From the NCBI GenBank assembly GCA_018432565.1, contig JAHDSS010000017.1, forward strand, positions 1 through 9,156: a stretch of 9,156 nt of DNA, written 5' to 3'. The position numbers and the translations under genes are program-made. The notes under the pieces were generated by a model. It was not told the DNA's origin, ran no database searches, and saw nothing but the letters and a program-made list of their open reading frames with translations. Source of the stretch: Kiritimatiellia bacterium (GTDB lineage: Bacteria > Verrucomicrobiota > Kiritimatiellia > CAIQIC01 > Lenti-01). Shown piece after piece: positions 1-7,034 of the stretch (within the stretch, counting starts at the first letter, position 1; each line of letters opens with the position of its first letter).

Positions 1-342
1 ATTTACGACTGGAAGACCGGTTCAACGCCCCTGGCGGAACACCGCATCCAACTGGGCATCTATGCCCTGCTGGCGACCGACCGCTGGACCGCCGACCCCG
101 CCGCCATCGACGCCGTGGCCTGCAACCCCCTGACCGGCCAGGAAGAATCCTTTGCCTACACCGCCGACGACCTGGACACCCTGCGGGATTTCATCCGCGA
201 CTCCGCCGATGAAATGCTCTTTCCCCTGGTGGATCCCGAGCGCAACGAAGCCGGCGACGGCGAGACGTTCGACTGCACCGACCGCCCCGAACCCTGCACC
301 GCCTGCCCGTTCCTGCGCGTCTGCCCCCGCTGGCGGTCCTAA
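1..342 (+). CDS. PD-(D/E)XK nuclease family protein, C-terminal part (5' end outside window)
   Basis: Open from base 1 in frame 1 to TAA at 340-342, giving 113 residues with no start in the window. The visible start IYDWKTG carries the (D/E)xK half of the PD-(D/E)XK active site (D3, K5). It is followed by QLGIYALL (residues 17-24), the Q-x3-Y motif of RecB-type nuclease domains. The C-terminus has C92, C99, C102 and C108. The last three form C-x2-C-x5-C, the spacing used by AddB- and Cas4-type nucleases to hold a 4Fe-4S cluster; in those families the fourth Cys lies N-terminal to the nuclease core, here outside the window. Likely role is DNA end processing in recombination or repair. It could be the tail of an AddB-like helicase-nuclease or a stand-alone PDDEXK protein; the missing N-terminus would decide. 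No cas genes are nearby, so Cas4 is less likely. Confidence 0.8.
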   Translation: MYDWKTGSTPLAEHRIQLGIYALLATDRWTADPAAIDAVACNPLTGQEESFAYTADDLDTLRDFIRDSADEMLFPLVDPERNEAGDGETFDCTDRPEPCTACPFLRVCPRWRS

Positions 343-363
343 GCGTTTTTCAACTATTCATAG

Positions 364-471
364 CCGCGTCCAGCGGGCGCAGCTACAGCAAGGCGGATCG
401 GTTGTAGCTGCGCCCGTTGGGCGCGGGGCTCAGGCGGATCGGTTGTAGCTGCGCCCGTTGGGCGCGGGGCT
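364..471. repeat. Cluster of three REP-like palindromes (one inverted, two direct)
   Basis: Three 23-bp units start with GTAG followed by an imperfect palindrome: 404-426 (+), 445-467 (+) and a diverged copy at 364-386 (-). In the + copies the arms GCGCCC and GGGCGC flank a GTT loop. The two + copies sit in 40-bp identical blocks (391-430 and 432-471) separated by one base. The inverted copy can pair with the first + copy (374-387 with 403-416, 14 bp, 15-base loop), a strong hairpin 30 bases after the nuclease stop codon. A GTAG head plus palindrome is the known hallmark of REP elements mobilised by RAYT (Y1 tyrosine) transposases. No such transposase is in the window, so the assignment rests on structure alone. 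The inverted pair may also end or stabilise the upstream transcript. Confidence 0.65.
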
Positions 472-550
472 GTTGATTCAATGGCTCCATCGGGAACGGC
501 TAATCGTAAAATGTAATCCGCTCTAGACCCCCCGGAACGGGCGGGAACAG

Positions 551-644
551 TCCGGATTTTCCACGCCATGGAATCCGGCAGCGGCCGGACCGCGAAGTTT
601 TCCACGCCATGGAAAAATTTTTTCCACACCGTGGAAAATCCGGA
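551..644. repeat. 94-bp dyad-rich element with perfect 14-bp terminal inverted repeats
   Basis: The ends 551-564 (TCCGGATTTTCCAC) and 631-644 are perfect inverted repeats. Inside and overlapping them are three copies of a 17-base dyad with consensus TTTTCCACRCCRTGGAA, at 557-573, 598-614 and 620-636. Copy 3 has an 8-bp stem (620-627 with 631-638) and a 3-base loop; copy 2 has a 7-bp stem (598-604 with 610-616). Copies 2 and 3 can also pair with each other through 610-617 and 619-626. It lies between convergent gene ends. No target-site duplication is obvious. It may be a small non-autonomous mobile element, a protein-binding array or a two-way terminator. Confidence 0.55.
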
Positions 645-651
645 TTCGTTG

Positions 652-672
652 CCGCGGCGGCACCGGCCGCGG
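652..672 (-). terminator. Hairpin just after the end of the polysaccharide operon
   Basis: A 7-bp perfect stem (652-658 with 666-672, loop 659-665) lies 8 bases past the stop codon of the polymerase/ligase gene on the - strand. It is GC-only and lacks a T-tract directly after it, so it is not a classical intrinsic terminator. The T-rich dyads further down (551-644) may complete termination. The call is tentative. Confidence 0.3.
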
Positions 673-680
673 GTCCGGCG

Positions 681-2612
681 TCAGTCCGCCGCGGCGTTTT
701 CGCGCGCCAGGCTGCGTTCGAGCGCACGGATGTTCAGGGTGCTGACCTCGGTGGCCACCTGATCCTCGACGTTCCGGCGAAACACCTGCAACGCTTCGCG
801 GTCGCGTCCCATGCGGCGCAGCTGGATGCCCAGCTGCTCGCGATAGAACACGTGGCGCGGCTGGTAGTCCGCCGCGCGGCGAAGGTGCGCCAGGGCCTCT
901 TCCGGACGGCCGGCGGCATTGAGCGCGCGGGCCTGGCCGAACTCCGCCGCCATCTCGCGGGGATTCCGCGCCAGCGCCGCTTCGTAATGGCCGATGGCTT
1001 CCTCCGCCAGCCGCCGCTTGCCTTCCTGCTCCGCCGCCAGATCCGGGTCGCGGTACCACATCGCCCGGCCGGCCTTGAAATGCCCCAGCCCCAGATGCGG
1101 CTGCCAGTCCAGCCGGTCCCAGCGGATCGCCCGGCGGTAGTCCCGTTCCACGCGATCCCACTCCAGCCGGCTGCGCGCCAGGTCGGCTTTCAGATTCCAG
1201 TAATAGGCCATGCCCATGGACAGCGACCACCAGACGCCGAGCACGCAGCCCGCCGCGCCCGCCGCGCCCGCCGCCCGGCGCAGGACTTGCTCGCGGCCGG
1301 CCGGCGGTTCCACGCCCCGTTCCATCGCCGCCCAGACGCCCCAGGACAGTCCGACCACCCAGACCAGCGCGTGCGGATTGGGGAATATATGGAAGTTGAA
1401 ATCGAACAGCGCATGCAGCAGGCAGGCCGCCAGCGCCCCCGCCGCGCCCGCCAGCAGAACGGCCGGCTCGTCCGACCGGCTGCGCCGCACGGCCCGGCCG
1501 ATGCCCCAGGCGCTGACCAGCAGGGCCAGGCCTGCCAGCCCGAGCCCGACGGCCCCGTGTTCCAGCGCCAGCTGGATGTAGTCATTGTGGACATAGTCGT
1601 AGTGGAGATGCTGGGTCACATTCCGCTGAAACGGCGGATACGCCCACGCATATCCTCCCCCGCCGTGGCCCAGCCACGGCTGCGCGCGGAACATCGCCGG
1701 CGCATCCCGCCACATCTCCATGCGGATGCCTCCGGCCTTGACCGGATTCTCCAGCACCTGGCCGATCCGTTCCCGCACCGCCGGCAAGGCATGCCAGGCT
1801 GCGAACCCGCCGGCCGCGCCCAGCAGCGGCAGCGCCACCACCGCGGTCAGCAGCCAGGTCCGGCTTTTGCGCCACGCCAGCAGCAGCAGCGCCGTCCCCA
1901 CGCCGCCCGCCATGCCCAGCCAGCCGCTGCGCGACTGGGTCCAGTACAGCACCGGCAGCGTCACCACCAGATAATACCCGGACAACATCCGCAGCGGGAA
2001 TCCGGCGGCGGGCAGCGCAATCAGCACCAGCGCCACCGGAACCAGCAGGGCGATCAGGTTGGCCAGATGGTTGGGACACAGATAGGTTCCGCTGGCGCGC
2101 AGCCCGTACTGCTCGGCCCGCGGCATCCACAGCACCATGCGCGATCCGTCCATGTGCTGGACCCACGCATACAGTCCGTTCAGGGCGACCGCCGCCAGCA
2201 GCACGCCGAGCACCCATTTCCAGCGGTGTTCGCGCAGACCCAGCTGGGTCCAGGCAAACCCGGCCGCCAGCAGGCACCCCCAGCGCAACGCCGCTTCGCG
2301 CGCCGCATGGGGCACCGCCGCCCAACCCACGCCCAGCGCGACATAGACGGTCATCAGGGCCCAGAGACCGAACCCCGGCGGCGCCGTCCAGCGCGGCGTG
2401 CGGGAAAACCACAGGGGGCGGGAGAGCACCAGGGCGGAACCGGCCAGGGACAGCGCCAGTCCGGGGGCGTAGCCCCAGACACGCGTGGACCCCATCAACC
2501 CCATGCCCCCGGTCGCCGGCCACATCAGCAGCAGCAGCGACACCACATCATAGATGCGTTCCCGCGGAGAAGGCCGACGGCCCGGTCTGATCCGCTCCCG
2601 GCGATTCTCCAT
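681..2612 (-). CDS. O-antigen ligase/polymerase (Wzy/WaaL-type) membrane protein with C-terminal TPR region
   Basis: 643 residues from ATG at 2612. A GTG at 2639, overlapping the upstream stop, would add 9 residues; neither start has a good Shine-Dalgarno, so the start is uncertain. Many hydrophobic segments run from about residue 22 to 470. Family signatures are PNHLAN (180-185), SRSGW (227-231), GHGGGGYAWAYP (315-326) in the large periplasmic loop, HNDYIQLALEHG (342-353) and HALFDFNFHI (400-409). These match the Wzy_C superfamily, which polymerises undecaprenyl-linked repeat units or ligates finished glycan to an acceptor. Residues about 468-616 are soluble and look like two to three TPR repeats, for example GRPEEALAHLRRAADYQP. 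It is the last gene of the operon, so it probably acts on the polymer exported by the neighbouring Wzc and OPX proteins. Polymerase and ligase cannot be told apart from sequence alone. Confidence 0.85.
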   Translation of the reverse strand: MENRRERIRPGRRPSPRERIYDVVSLLLLMWPATGGMGLMGSTRVWGYAPGLALSLAGSALVLSRPLWFSRTPRWTAPPGFGLWALMTVYVALGVGWAAVPHAAREAALRWGCLLAAGFAWTQLGLREHRWKWVLGVLLAAVALNGLYAWVQHMDGSRMVLWMPRAEQYGLRASGTYLCPNHLANLIALLVPVALVLIALPAAGFPLRMLSGYYLVVTLPVLYWTQSRSGWLGMAGGVGTALLLLAWRKSRTWLLTAVVALPLLGAAGGFAAWHALPAVRERIGQVLENPVKAGGIRMEMWRDAPAMFRAQPWLGHGGGGYAWAYPPFQRNVTQHLHYDYVHNDYIQLALEHGAVGLGLAGLALLVSAWGIGRAVRRSRSDEPAVLLAGAAGALAACLLHALFDFNFHIFPNPHALVWVVGLSWGVWAAMERGVEPPAGREQVLRRAAGAAGAAGCVLGVWWSLSMGMAYYWNLKADLARSRLEWDRVERDYRRAIRWDRLDWQPHLGLGHFKAGRAMWYRDPDLAAEQEGKRRLAEEAIGHYEAALARNPREMAAEFGQARALNAAGRPEEALAHLRRAADYQPRHVFYREQLGIQLRRMGRDREALQVFRRNVEDQVATEVSTLNIRALERSLARENAAAD

Positions 2613-2632
2613 GGCGCCGCCGCGCACGCCGC

Positions 2633-3565
2633 CTACCACAGGCTGCGCTGCACCTCGATGATGTCGTCCGGCTCCAGCAGAATGTCATCTTCCGGTGTCC
2701 GTTCCAGGCGCCGCGCATTGCGGATGTTCTTGACGATCTTGCCGCCGCGCTTGATGACGACCCGCCCGCTGGCGAATTCGGTGTAGCCCCCCGCCCCGGC
2801 GATGGCCTGCGACACCCGCGTGGCGGACATGATCTGGTAACGTCCGGGCGCGCGGATTTCGCCCTGCACGAAATAATACCGCGTGGGCACCACCACCCCG
2901 ACGGAGATGTTCCGGTAAATGCCTTCGTCGAGATAGGTCTGGCGGATGTGCCGGGCCAGCTCCGACGCGGTCCGGCCGGCCGCCAGCACTTCATTGATGA
3001 ACGGCAGATTCACCATCCCGTTCTCATCGATGATGGCTTCTATCGCCTCCGCATTGGGGATGCCCCGGAGCGTGATCTGAACCACGTCGCCCTGTTTGAG
3101 GGTGTAGGCCACGCCGTCAGACGAAAACGCCTCGTCGGGCGTTTCCACCGGCGCAGGGGACGCGGCCTCCGCGGGCGGCGGCGCGACGATCTGCACCGGA
3201 GCCGGGGCCGGCGGCGGCGGGGCGGGCGCGGGAGCCGGCGCAGGCGCCGGTTCCGGTTTCGGGGCCTTGGCGGGAGCGGGTTTGGCCACGGGGCGGGCGC
3301 TCGGCGCCGGCCTGGCGGCCGCGGGCTTGCGCGGCTCCGCCGGTTTGGCGGGGCGGGCCGCTTCGGTCCGCGCGGCCGGCGCAGCGGTTTCCGCCGCCTC
3401 CCGGCCGGAAACCGACGTCGCCGGCGCCCGGCTGCGTTCCGCCACCAGCTGGGCATACCGGTCGTAGATGCGCCGGTTGTGGCTGGGGGCCGTGGAGCAG
3501 CCGGCGGCCAGCAAGGCCGTCAGCAGAGGGACCAAAAGCAGTCGTTTCGAAACCAGTGGATTCAC
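2633..3565 (-). CDS. Polysaccharide export (OPX, Wza-like) lipoprotein with Pro/Ala-rich linker and a single SLBB domain
   Basis: 310 residues from GTG at 3565, supported by GGAAG (bases 3574-3578) 8 bases upstream. The N-terminus is a lipoprotein signal with lipobox LAAGC and lipidated C23. Residues about 56-142 form a low-complexity Pro/Ala/Lys linker. Residues about 152-226 are the polysaccharide export domain (YTLKQGDVVQITLRG start), and about 229-283 a single SLBB domain (VQGEIRAPGRYQI). The protein ends at DDIIEVQRSLW. E. coli Wza is about 380 residues and has further domains plus a C-terminal amphipathic helix that forms the outer-membrane pore; this protein lacks that helix. It begins 3 bases after the Wzc-like stop, suggesting translational coupling. 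Role inferred: periplasmic channel for exopolysaccharide, resting on the Wzc-like protein and needing another outer-membrane pore. Confidence 0.9.
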   Translation of the reverse strand: MNPLVSKRLLLVPLLTALLAAGCSTAPSHNRRIYDRYAQLVAERSRAPATSVSGREAAETAAPAARTEAARPAKPAEPRKPAAARPAPSARPVAKPAPAKAPKPEPAPAPAPAPAPPPPAPAPVQIVAPPPAEAASPAPVETPDEAFSSDGVAYTLKQGDVVQITLRGIPNAEAIEAIIDENGMVNLPFINEVLAAGRTASELARHIRQTYLDEGIYRNISVGVVVPTRYYFVQGEIRAPGRYQIMSATRVSQAIAGAGGYTEFASGRVVIKRGGKIVKNIRNARRLERTPEDDILLEPDDIIEVQRSLW

Positions 3566-3568
3566 GTC

Positions 3569-5683
3569 TCAGGCTTCCGTTGCATCGTCGTCTTGTTCAT
3601 GCTTCGTGCTACCATAATACTTCTTCGTTGTATAGTGGTAGTAGTAGTAGTAATCGTCGCGCATGATGTTGATGTTGTTGAGCACCGAGCCGAGGAGACG
3701 GCCGCCCGCGTTTTCAATCATGCGCTTGGCGCGCAGCGAAATGATCTTGGGATACTTGCGGTACTGCACGACCAGCAGCACGCCGTCCACTTCGCCCGCC
3801 AGAATCGCGGCGTCGGTCACGCCCAGGATCGGCGGCGAGTCCAGCAGGACATAGTCGTACTGGTCCTTGACGGCATCCAGCGCCGCGCGCAGGCGCGGGC
3901 TGTTCATGATGCCCATGGACCCGCGGCGCAGCCGTCCGCTGGTCATCATCCACAGATTCGGCACCCCGGTTTCCTGAATGACCTCTTCGGCCTTCATTTC
4001 CCCGGTCAGGATATTGACCATCCCGACGCGGTTGGGCAGGCCGACCATCTTGTGCTGCACGGGGCGGCGCAGGTCGGAGTCGATGATCAGCACCTTGCTG
4101 CCCTGCTCGGCGCAGACATAGGCCAGATTGAACAGGGTGGTGGACTTGCCTTCGCCCACGCCGCCGCTGAGCACGGCGAAGACCTTCTGGTTGCCCTCCC
4201 GCGCCAGCAGCGCCAGGCTCGTGCGCAGCGACCGGTAGGCCTCGCCCTGCCCGCTGGACTGCCCGGCTTCGGTCAGCGGCCGCGACTGCTGCGGAATCAC
4301 CGCCAGCACCGGCAGCCCCAGGTATTTCTCCACCTCGTCCACGGTCTTGATGGACACGTCGAGGTACTCCACGAAGAACGCCAGTCCCACGCCCGCCAGC
4401 AGCCCCAGCACCACGCTCAGGAAAATATTCAGCACGACCAGCGGGCTCGACGGACGCTGCGGCGGCTCCGCTTCCTCGATGATCTCCACCGTCGTGCGCG
4501 GCACCTCGACCTCAATGCCCGTCTGCGTCACGCGCGCCCGCAGCGCCGTCAGGATGTCGCGCTGCACCTGCACGTTGCGCTCGGCCCGGCTGAAGGGCAG
4601 ATAGTCTTCGCCTTCCGACTCGATGTCGAGGGTTTTGATGGCCTGGAGCTCCTCGTCCAGCGCGTTGAATTTCTGAAGCGCGACCTCGTAGTCGGCCCGC
4701 AGCCCGGCCTTCAATCCCATCAGCGCGGAATCCAGCTGGCGGCGCAGTTCGTCCACCGCCCCCTTCAGGCGCAGGACGTCGGGATGGTTTTCGCCGACCA
4801 CGCCGGTGTTGAGCATCAGCTCCAGGCTGACCTCGCTGTCGATCAGCTGCTGCCGGATCGACATCAGGGTGGGATCCTGCACGATGTAGGCCGCCGCCTC
4901 CATCAGCTCGGTGCCGTCCAGGTTTTCCAGCTGCTCCAGCCGCGCCTTGCGCACCAGCATCTCCACCCGGGCGCCGCTGCGTTCGCTCTCGAGCATGTTC
5001 AGCCGCGTGGTCTCCACCCGGATGCCCATTCCCATCCGGCCGATCAGCGAAATGCCCCGCTCTTCGCGGATGCGCTGCAGTTCGGCCTCCGCCTCCTCCA
5101 CCCGCTCCTGCTGCTTGCGCACCTCGTTGCTGATGGCGTCAATGGCCCGCTGGATTTCCCGCCGCTTGGCGTTCAGCCGCCGGTCCCGGTACACGTTGGC
5201 GATCTCGTTGGCGATCTCCGCCGAGCGCTTCGCATCCTCGGTCGTGACCCGGATGTTCATCAGCACCGTGTCGCGGTCCTGCTCCACCCGAAGGCTCCGG
5301 GACAGAATCTGCAGCGCCAGGTCGATCGTGATCGGCGATTTGTCCTCGTTGAGTTCCGCGCCCCACACCCGCTGCAGATTCAGCCGGCGGATCACCTCCG
5401 TCAGCACCGGACGCGAGCGCATGATCTTCTCCTGCGTCATCAGGAAGAACGGATTGTACCCCATCCGGGTGGCCTGCCGGTCGTAGAACGGATCCACGTC
5501 CATGGCGTCCTCGCGGACCTCCAGCTGCGTGGTCGCCGTGAACTTCTTGGGCATCATCAGCGTGTAGGCCGTGCCCGTCACGATGGTCAGCAGCGCCACC
5601 GCCAGGATGACCTCCTTGCGGTCGCGGATCACCCGCCAGTAATCAAGAAAATGGAGGGCCGAGGTCTGGTTGTCTTCTGCCAT
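3569..5683 (-). CDS. Wzc-type polysaccharide co-polymerase fused to BY-family tyrosine kinase
   Basis: 704 residues from ATG at 5683, with AGGA 9 bases upstream. Order: Wzz-type N-terminus with TM1 at about 25-43; long periplasmic part with helical, probably coiled-coil stretches (about 170-250 and 300-385); a proline-rich PPQRPSSP segment (407-414) leading into TM2 (about 415-438); cytoplasmic kinase domain. Kinase motifs are E481-x2-R484-x2-R487 (oligomer interface motif), Walker A SGGVGEGKST (506-515, K513), Walker A' VLIIDSDLRRP (531-541) and Walker B YVLLDSPP (611-618). The Walker A has Val509 where many BY-kinases have Pro. The C-terminal tail (677-690) has eight tyrosines, the expected autophosphorylation cluster. 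In this family cycles of phosphorylation and octamer disassembly control polymer length and export. The fused layout is the proteobacterial Wzc type, not the split Firmicutes CpsC/CpsD type. It touches the OPX gene and follows two hairpins. Confidence 0.93.
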   Translation of the reverse strand: MAEDNQTSALHFLDYWRVIRDRKEVILAVALLTIVTGTAYTLMMPKKFTATTQLEVREDAMDVDPFYDRQATRMGYNPFFLMTQEKIMRSRPVLTEVIRRLNLQRVWGAELNEDKSPITIDLALQILSRSLRVEQDRDTVLMNIRVTTEDAKRSAEIANEIANVYRDRRLNAKRREIQRAIDAISNEVRKQQERVEEAEAELQRIREERGISLIGRMGMGIRVETTRLNMLESERSGARVEMLVRKARLEQLENLDGTELMEAAAYIVQDPTLMSIRQQLIDSEVSLELMLNTGVVGENHPDVLRLKGAVDELRRQLDSALMGLKAGLRADYEVALQKFNALDEELQAIKTLDIESEGEDYLPFSRAERNVQVQRDILTALRARVTQTGIEVEVPRTTVEIIEEAEPPQRPSSPLVVLNIFLSVVLGLLAGVGLAFFVEYLDVSIKTVDEVEKYLGLPVLAVIPQQSRPLTEAGQSSGQGEAYRSLRTSLALLAREGNQKVFAVLSGGVGEGKSTTLFNLAYVCAEQGSKVLIIDSDLRRPVQHKMVGLPNRVGMVNILTGEMKAEEVIQETGVPNLWMMTSGRLRRGSMGIMNSPRLRAALDAVKDQYDYVLLDSPPILGVTDAAILAGEVDGVLLVVQYRKYPKIISLRAKRMIENAGGRLLGSVLNNINIMRDDYYYYYHYTTKKYYGSTKHEQDDDATEA
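3638..3652 (-). repeat. Five-fold TAC codon repeat in the kinase tyrosine tail
   Basis: On the - strand five identical TAC codons encode Y678-Y682 of the Wzc-like kinase. The synonymous codon TAT is not used within the run, so the DNA is a perfect trinucleotide microsatellite. Slippage would add or remove tyrosines without a frameshift. Confidence 0.8.
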
Positions 5684-5705
5684 GGGGTCTCATCCTGATA
5701 AATGC

Positions 5706-5730
5706 GGACGGGGCTGGAACGGCCCCGTCC
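5706..5730. terminator. Intercistronic hairpin upstream of the Wzc-like gene
   Basis: A perfect 9-bp stem GGACGGGGC/GCCCCGTCC (5706-5714 with 5722-5730) encloses a 7-base loop. Read on the - strand it is followed by GCATTTATC, a weak T-tract, then the AGGA ribosome site of the Wzc-like gene. It could attenuate transcription or protect mRNA ends between the beta-barrel and kinase cistrons. Confidence 0.45.
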
Positions 5731-5752
5731 GGTCTGCCATGCACCGGGGACA

Positions 5753-5785
5753 GGGAAAAGGCGGCCGGTGCCGGTCGCCTTTCCC
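5753..5785 (-). terminator. Intrinsic-terminator-like hairpin after the beta-barrel gene
   Basis: On the - strand, 11 bases after the beta-barrel stop, GGGAAAGGCG pairs with CGCC(T)TTTCCC (5776-5785 with 5753-5763). This gives ten base pairs with one bulged base and a GC-rich inner part. The TTTT at 5756-5759 lies in the descending arm, giving a terminator-like outline, but the tract is short and is followed by CCC. Partial termination is more likely than full stop, since the downstream genes belong to the same pathway. Confidence 0.5.
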
Positions 5786-5796
5786 GCCGAACAGGA

Positions 5797-7026
5797 CTAG
5801 AAGAGCTGGATCTTCCAGCCCAGATCCACCCGGTTGCGCTCGTAGCTTTCGCGCCCGTTCAGATCGCTGTCCAGCATGACAAACTGATAGCCCGCCTCCA
5901 GCCAGTTCACGCGGTTCAGCCGGTAGCTCAGGCGCATCGAAACCAGGAAGGTGTTTTCATCCCCGTCTTCGAGGGTCGGATCCAGCGCGTAGTCCGCGTC
6001 GTAGGCGTTCAGGGTGTAGGCGCCGCTGAGATAGAAGTTCAGCTTGGCGGTCAGGTCGTGCGCCACGCTCAGCGAGGCGTAGAACCGGTCCTGGCTCATG
6101 AAGTTCGAGACGTCCGACTCGTAGATCGAGTAGGAGGCCGACCCGGTGATGCGCGTGGCCGGGCTGGGCAGGAACGTCAGGGACAGCTCCCCGTACGGCT
6201 GGGTGTTGTCGTCGAAGGCGTCGTTGTCATACATCCGGTGCTCCACGCCCGCGCGCAGGTTCCCGATCAGCTGCGGGCTGAAGGTCTGCTCCAGACCCAG
6301 GCCGCCGAAGAAGCTGTCCGCATCGCGGTTGTCCGCGTCGTCGGCGTCCGGATACACCACCGACTGATAGCGGCCGTCCACCATCAGCGTCGTCAGGCTC
6401 GCCAGCTGCTGGCGCAGCGTCAGGCCGCCCACCATGCTGTAGTAGTTGTCGCCGTCATGCGACACCACGTTGCCCGCCGCGTCCTGGTAGTCGTCTTCCG
6501 TGTACTCCAGCAGAATATAGCGGCCCGACAGGTCCAGGCGCGTCTCCGGCCGCATCGTGTACGACAGCGTCGCCACCGCCGAATTGTAGATGTTGTCGTC
6601 GTCCTGACGGACCACGTAGGTCTCGTCCTGCAGCTCGGGCAGCTGGCTCGCGCGCAGCGAGTCGGCCAGCGACAGCGACAGCACCGGACTGAAGTTGTGG
6701 GTGAAGTTCAGGTCCAGATCATGCAGGAAGTCCGTGTCCTCGTCCTCGCGGTCCGAATACCAGACCAGCGACGGACGGTAGCGCAGACCCAGATACGTCC
6801 GCTCGAAATTGAGACTTACCAGCGCCTCGATTTCTTCGATGATCCGGAAGCTGTCCTGCTTGTCCAGGCCGCTCGCGGACGGATCGTCCACCTGATACAC
6901 GTTGTCGTCCCAGCCCACGCGCAGCCGGTTGTTCACATGAATGGGCGAAGAGGCGGAGGCCGCCCAGACGGGCGCCGCCATGGCGAGAAGCAGGACCGCC
7001 GCTGCCAGAATCTGAATCCGTTTCAT
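5797..7026 (-). CDS. Outer-membrane beta-barrel protein, probable exopolysaccharide porin partner
   Basis: 409 residues from ATG at 7026. An in-frame start 14 codons upstream is rejected because AAGGA (7035-7039) stands 8 bases before 7026 and the signal peptide begins exactly there. The signal peptide spans about residues 1-22 with cleavage after VWA. The mature part alternates polar and hydrophobic/aromatic residues in many short strands separated by Asp-rich turns (for example DDADNRDAD), and ends in the strand VDLGWKIQLF with terminal Phe, the usual signal for BAM-dependent barrel insertion. VGWDDNVY (37-44) opens the mature protein. No enzyme motif is visible. It lies between an SLH-like secreted protein and the Wzc-like kinase in the polysaccharide operon. 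I infer that it forms the outer-membrane exit pore for the polymer; a structural barrel without transport role is also possible. Confidence 0.82.
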   Translation of the reverse strand: MKRIQILAAAVLLLAMAAPVWAASASSPIHVNNRLRVGWDDNVYQVDDPSASGLDKQDSFRIIEEIEALVSLNFERTYLGLRYRPSLVWYSDREDEDTDFLHDLDLNFTHNFSPVLSLSLADSLRASQLPELQDETYVVRQDDDNIYNSAVATLSYTMRPETRLDLSGRYILLEYTEDDYQDAAGNVVSHDGDNYYSMVGGLTLRQQLASLTTLMVDGRYQSVVYPDADDADNRDADSFFGGLGLEQTFSPQLIGNLRAGVEHRMYDNDAFDDNTQPYGELSLTFLPSPATRITGSASYSIYESDVSNFMSQDRFYASLSVAHDLTAKLNFYLSGAYTLNAYDADYALDPTLEDGDENTFLVSMRLSYRLNRVNWLEAGYQFVMLDSDLNGRESYERNRVDLGWKIQLF

Positions 7027-7034
7027 ATCTCTGT

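Noticed and set aside
1..342. Cas4
   Set aside because: The cysteine pattern and nuclease motifs also fit AddB-like and other PDDEXK proteins, and there is no CRISPR context in the window.
391..471. Possible CRISPR array
   Set aside because: Only two direct copies separated by one base, with an internal REP-like palindrome; no spacers and no cas genes.
609..2786. 725-codon open frame on the + strand
   Set aside because: It lies antisense to the Wzy-like and OPX genes, its product is rich in Arg, Gln, His and Pro with no domain, and it starts inside the dyad element. It is a by-product of high GC in the real genes.
2948..5698. 916-codon open frame on the + strand
   Set aside because: Antisense to the OPX and Wzc-like genes, whose motifs are unmistakable; the product is His/Gln/Arg-rich low complexity without signal or domain.
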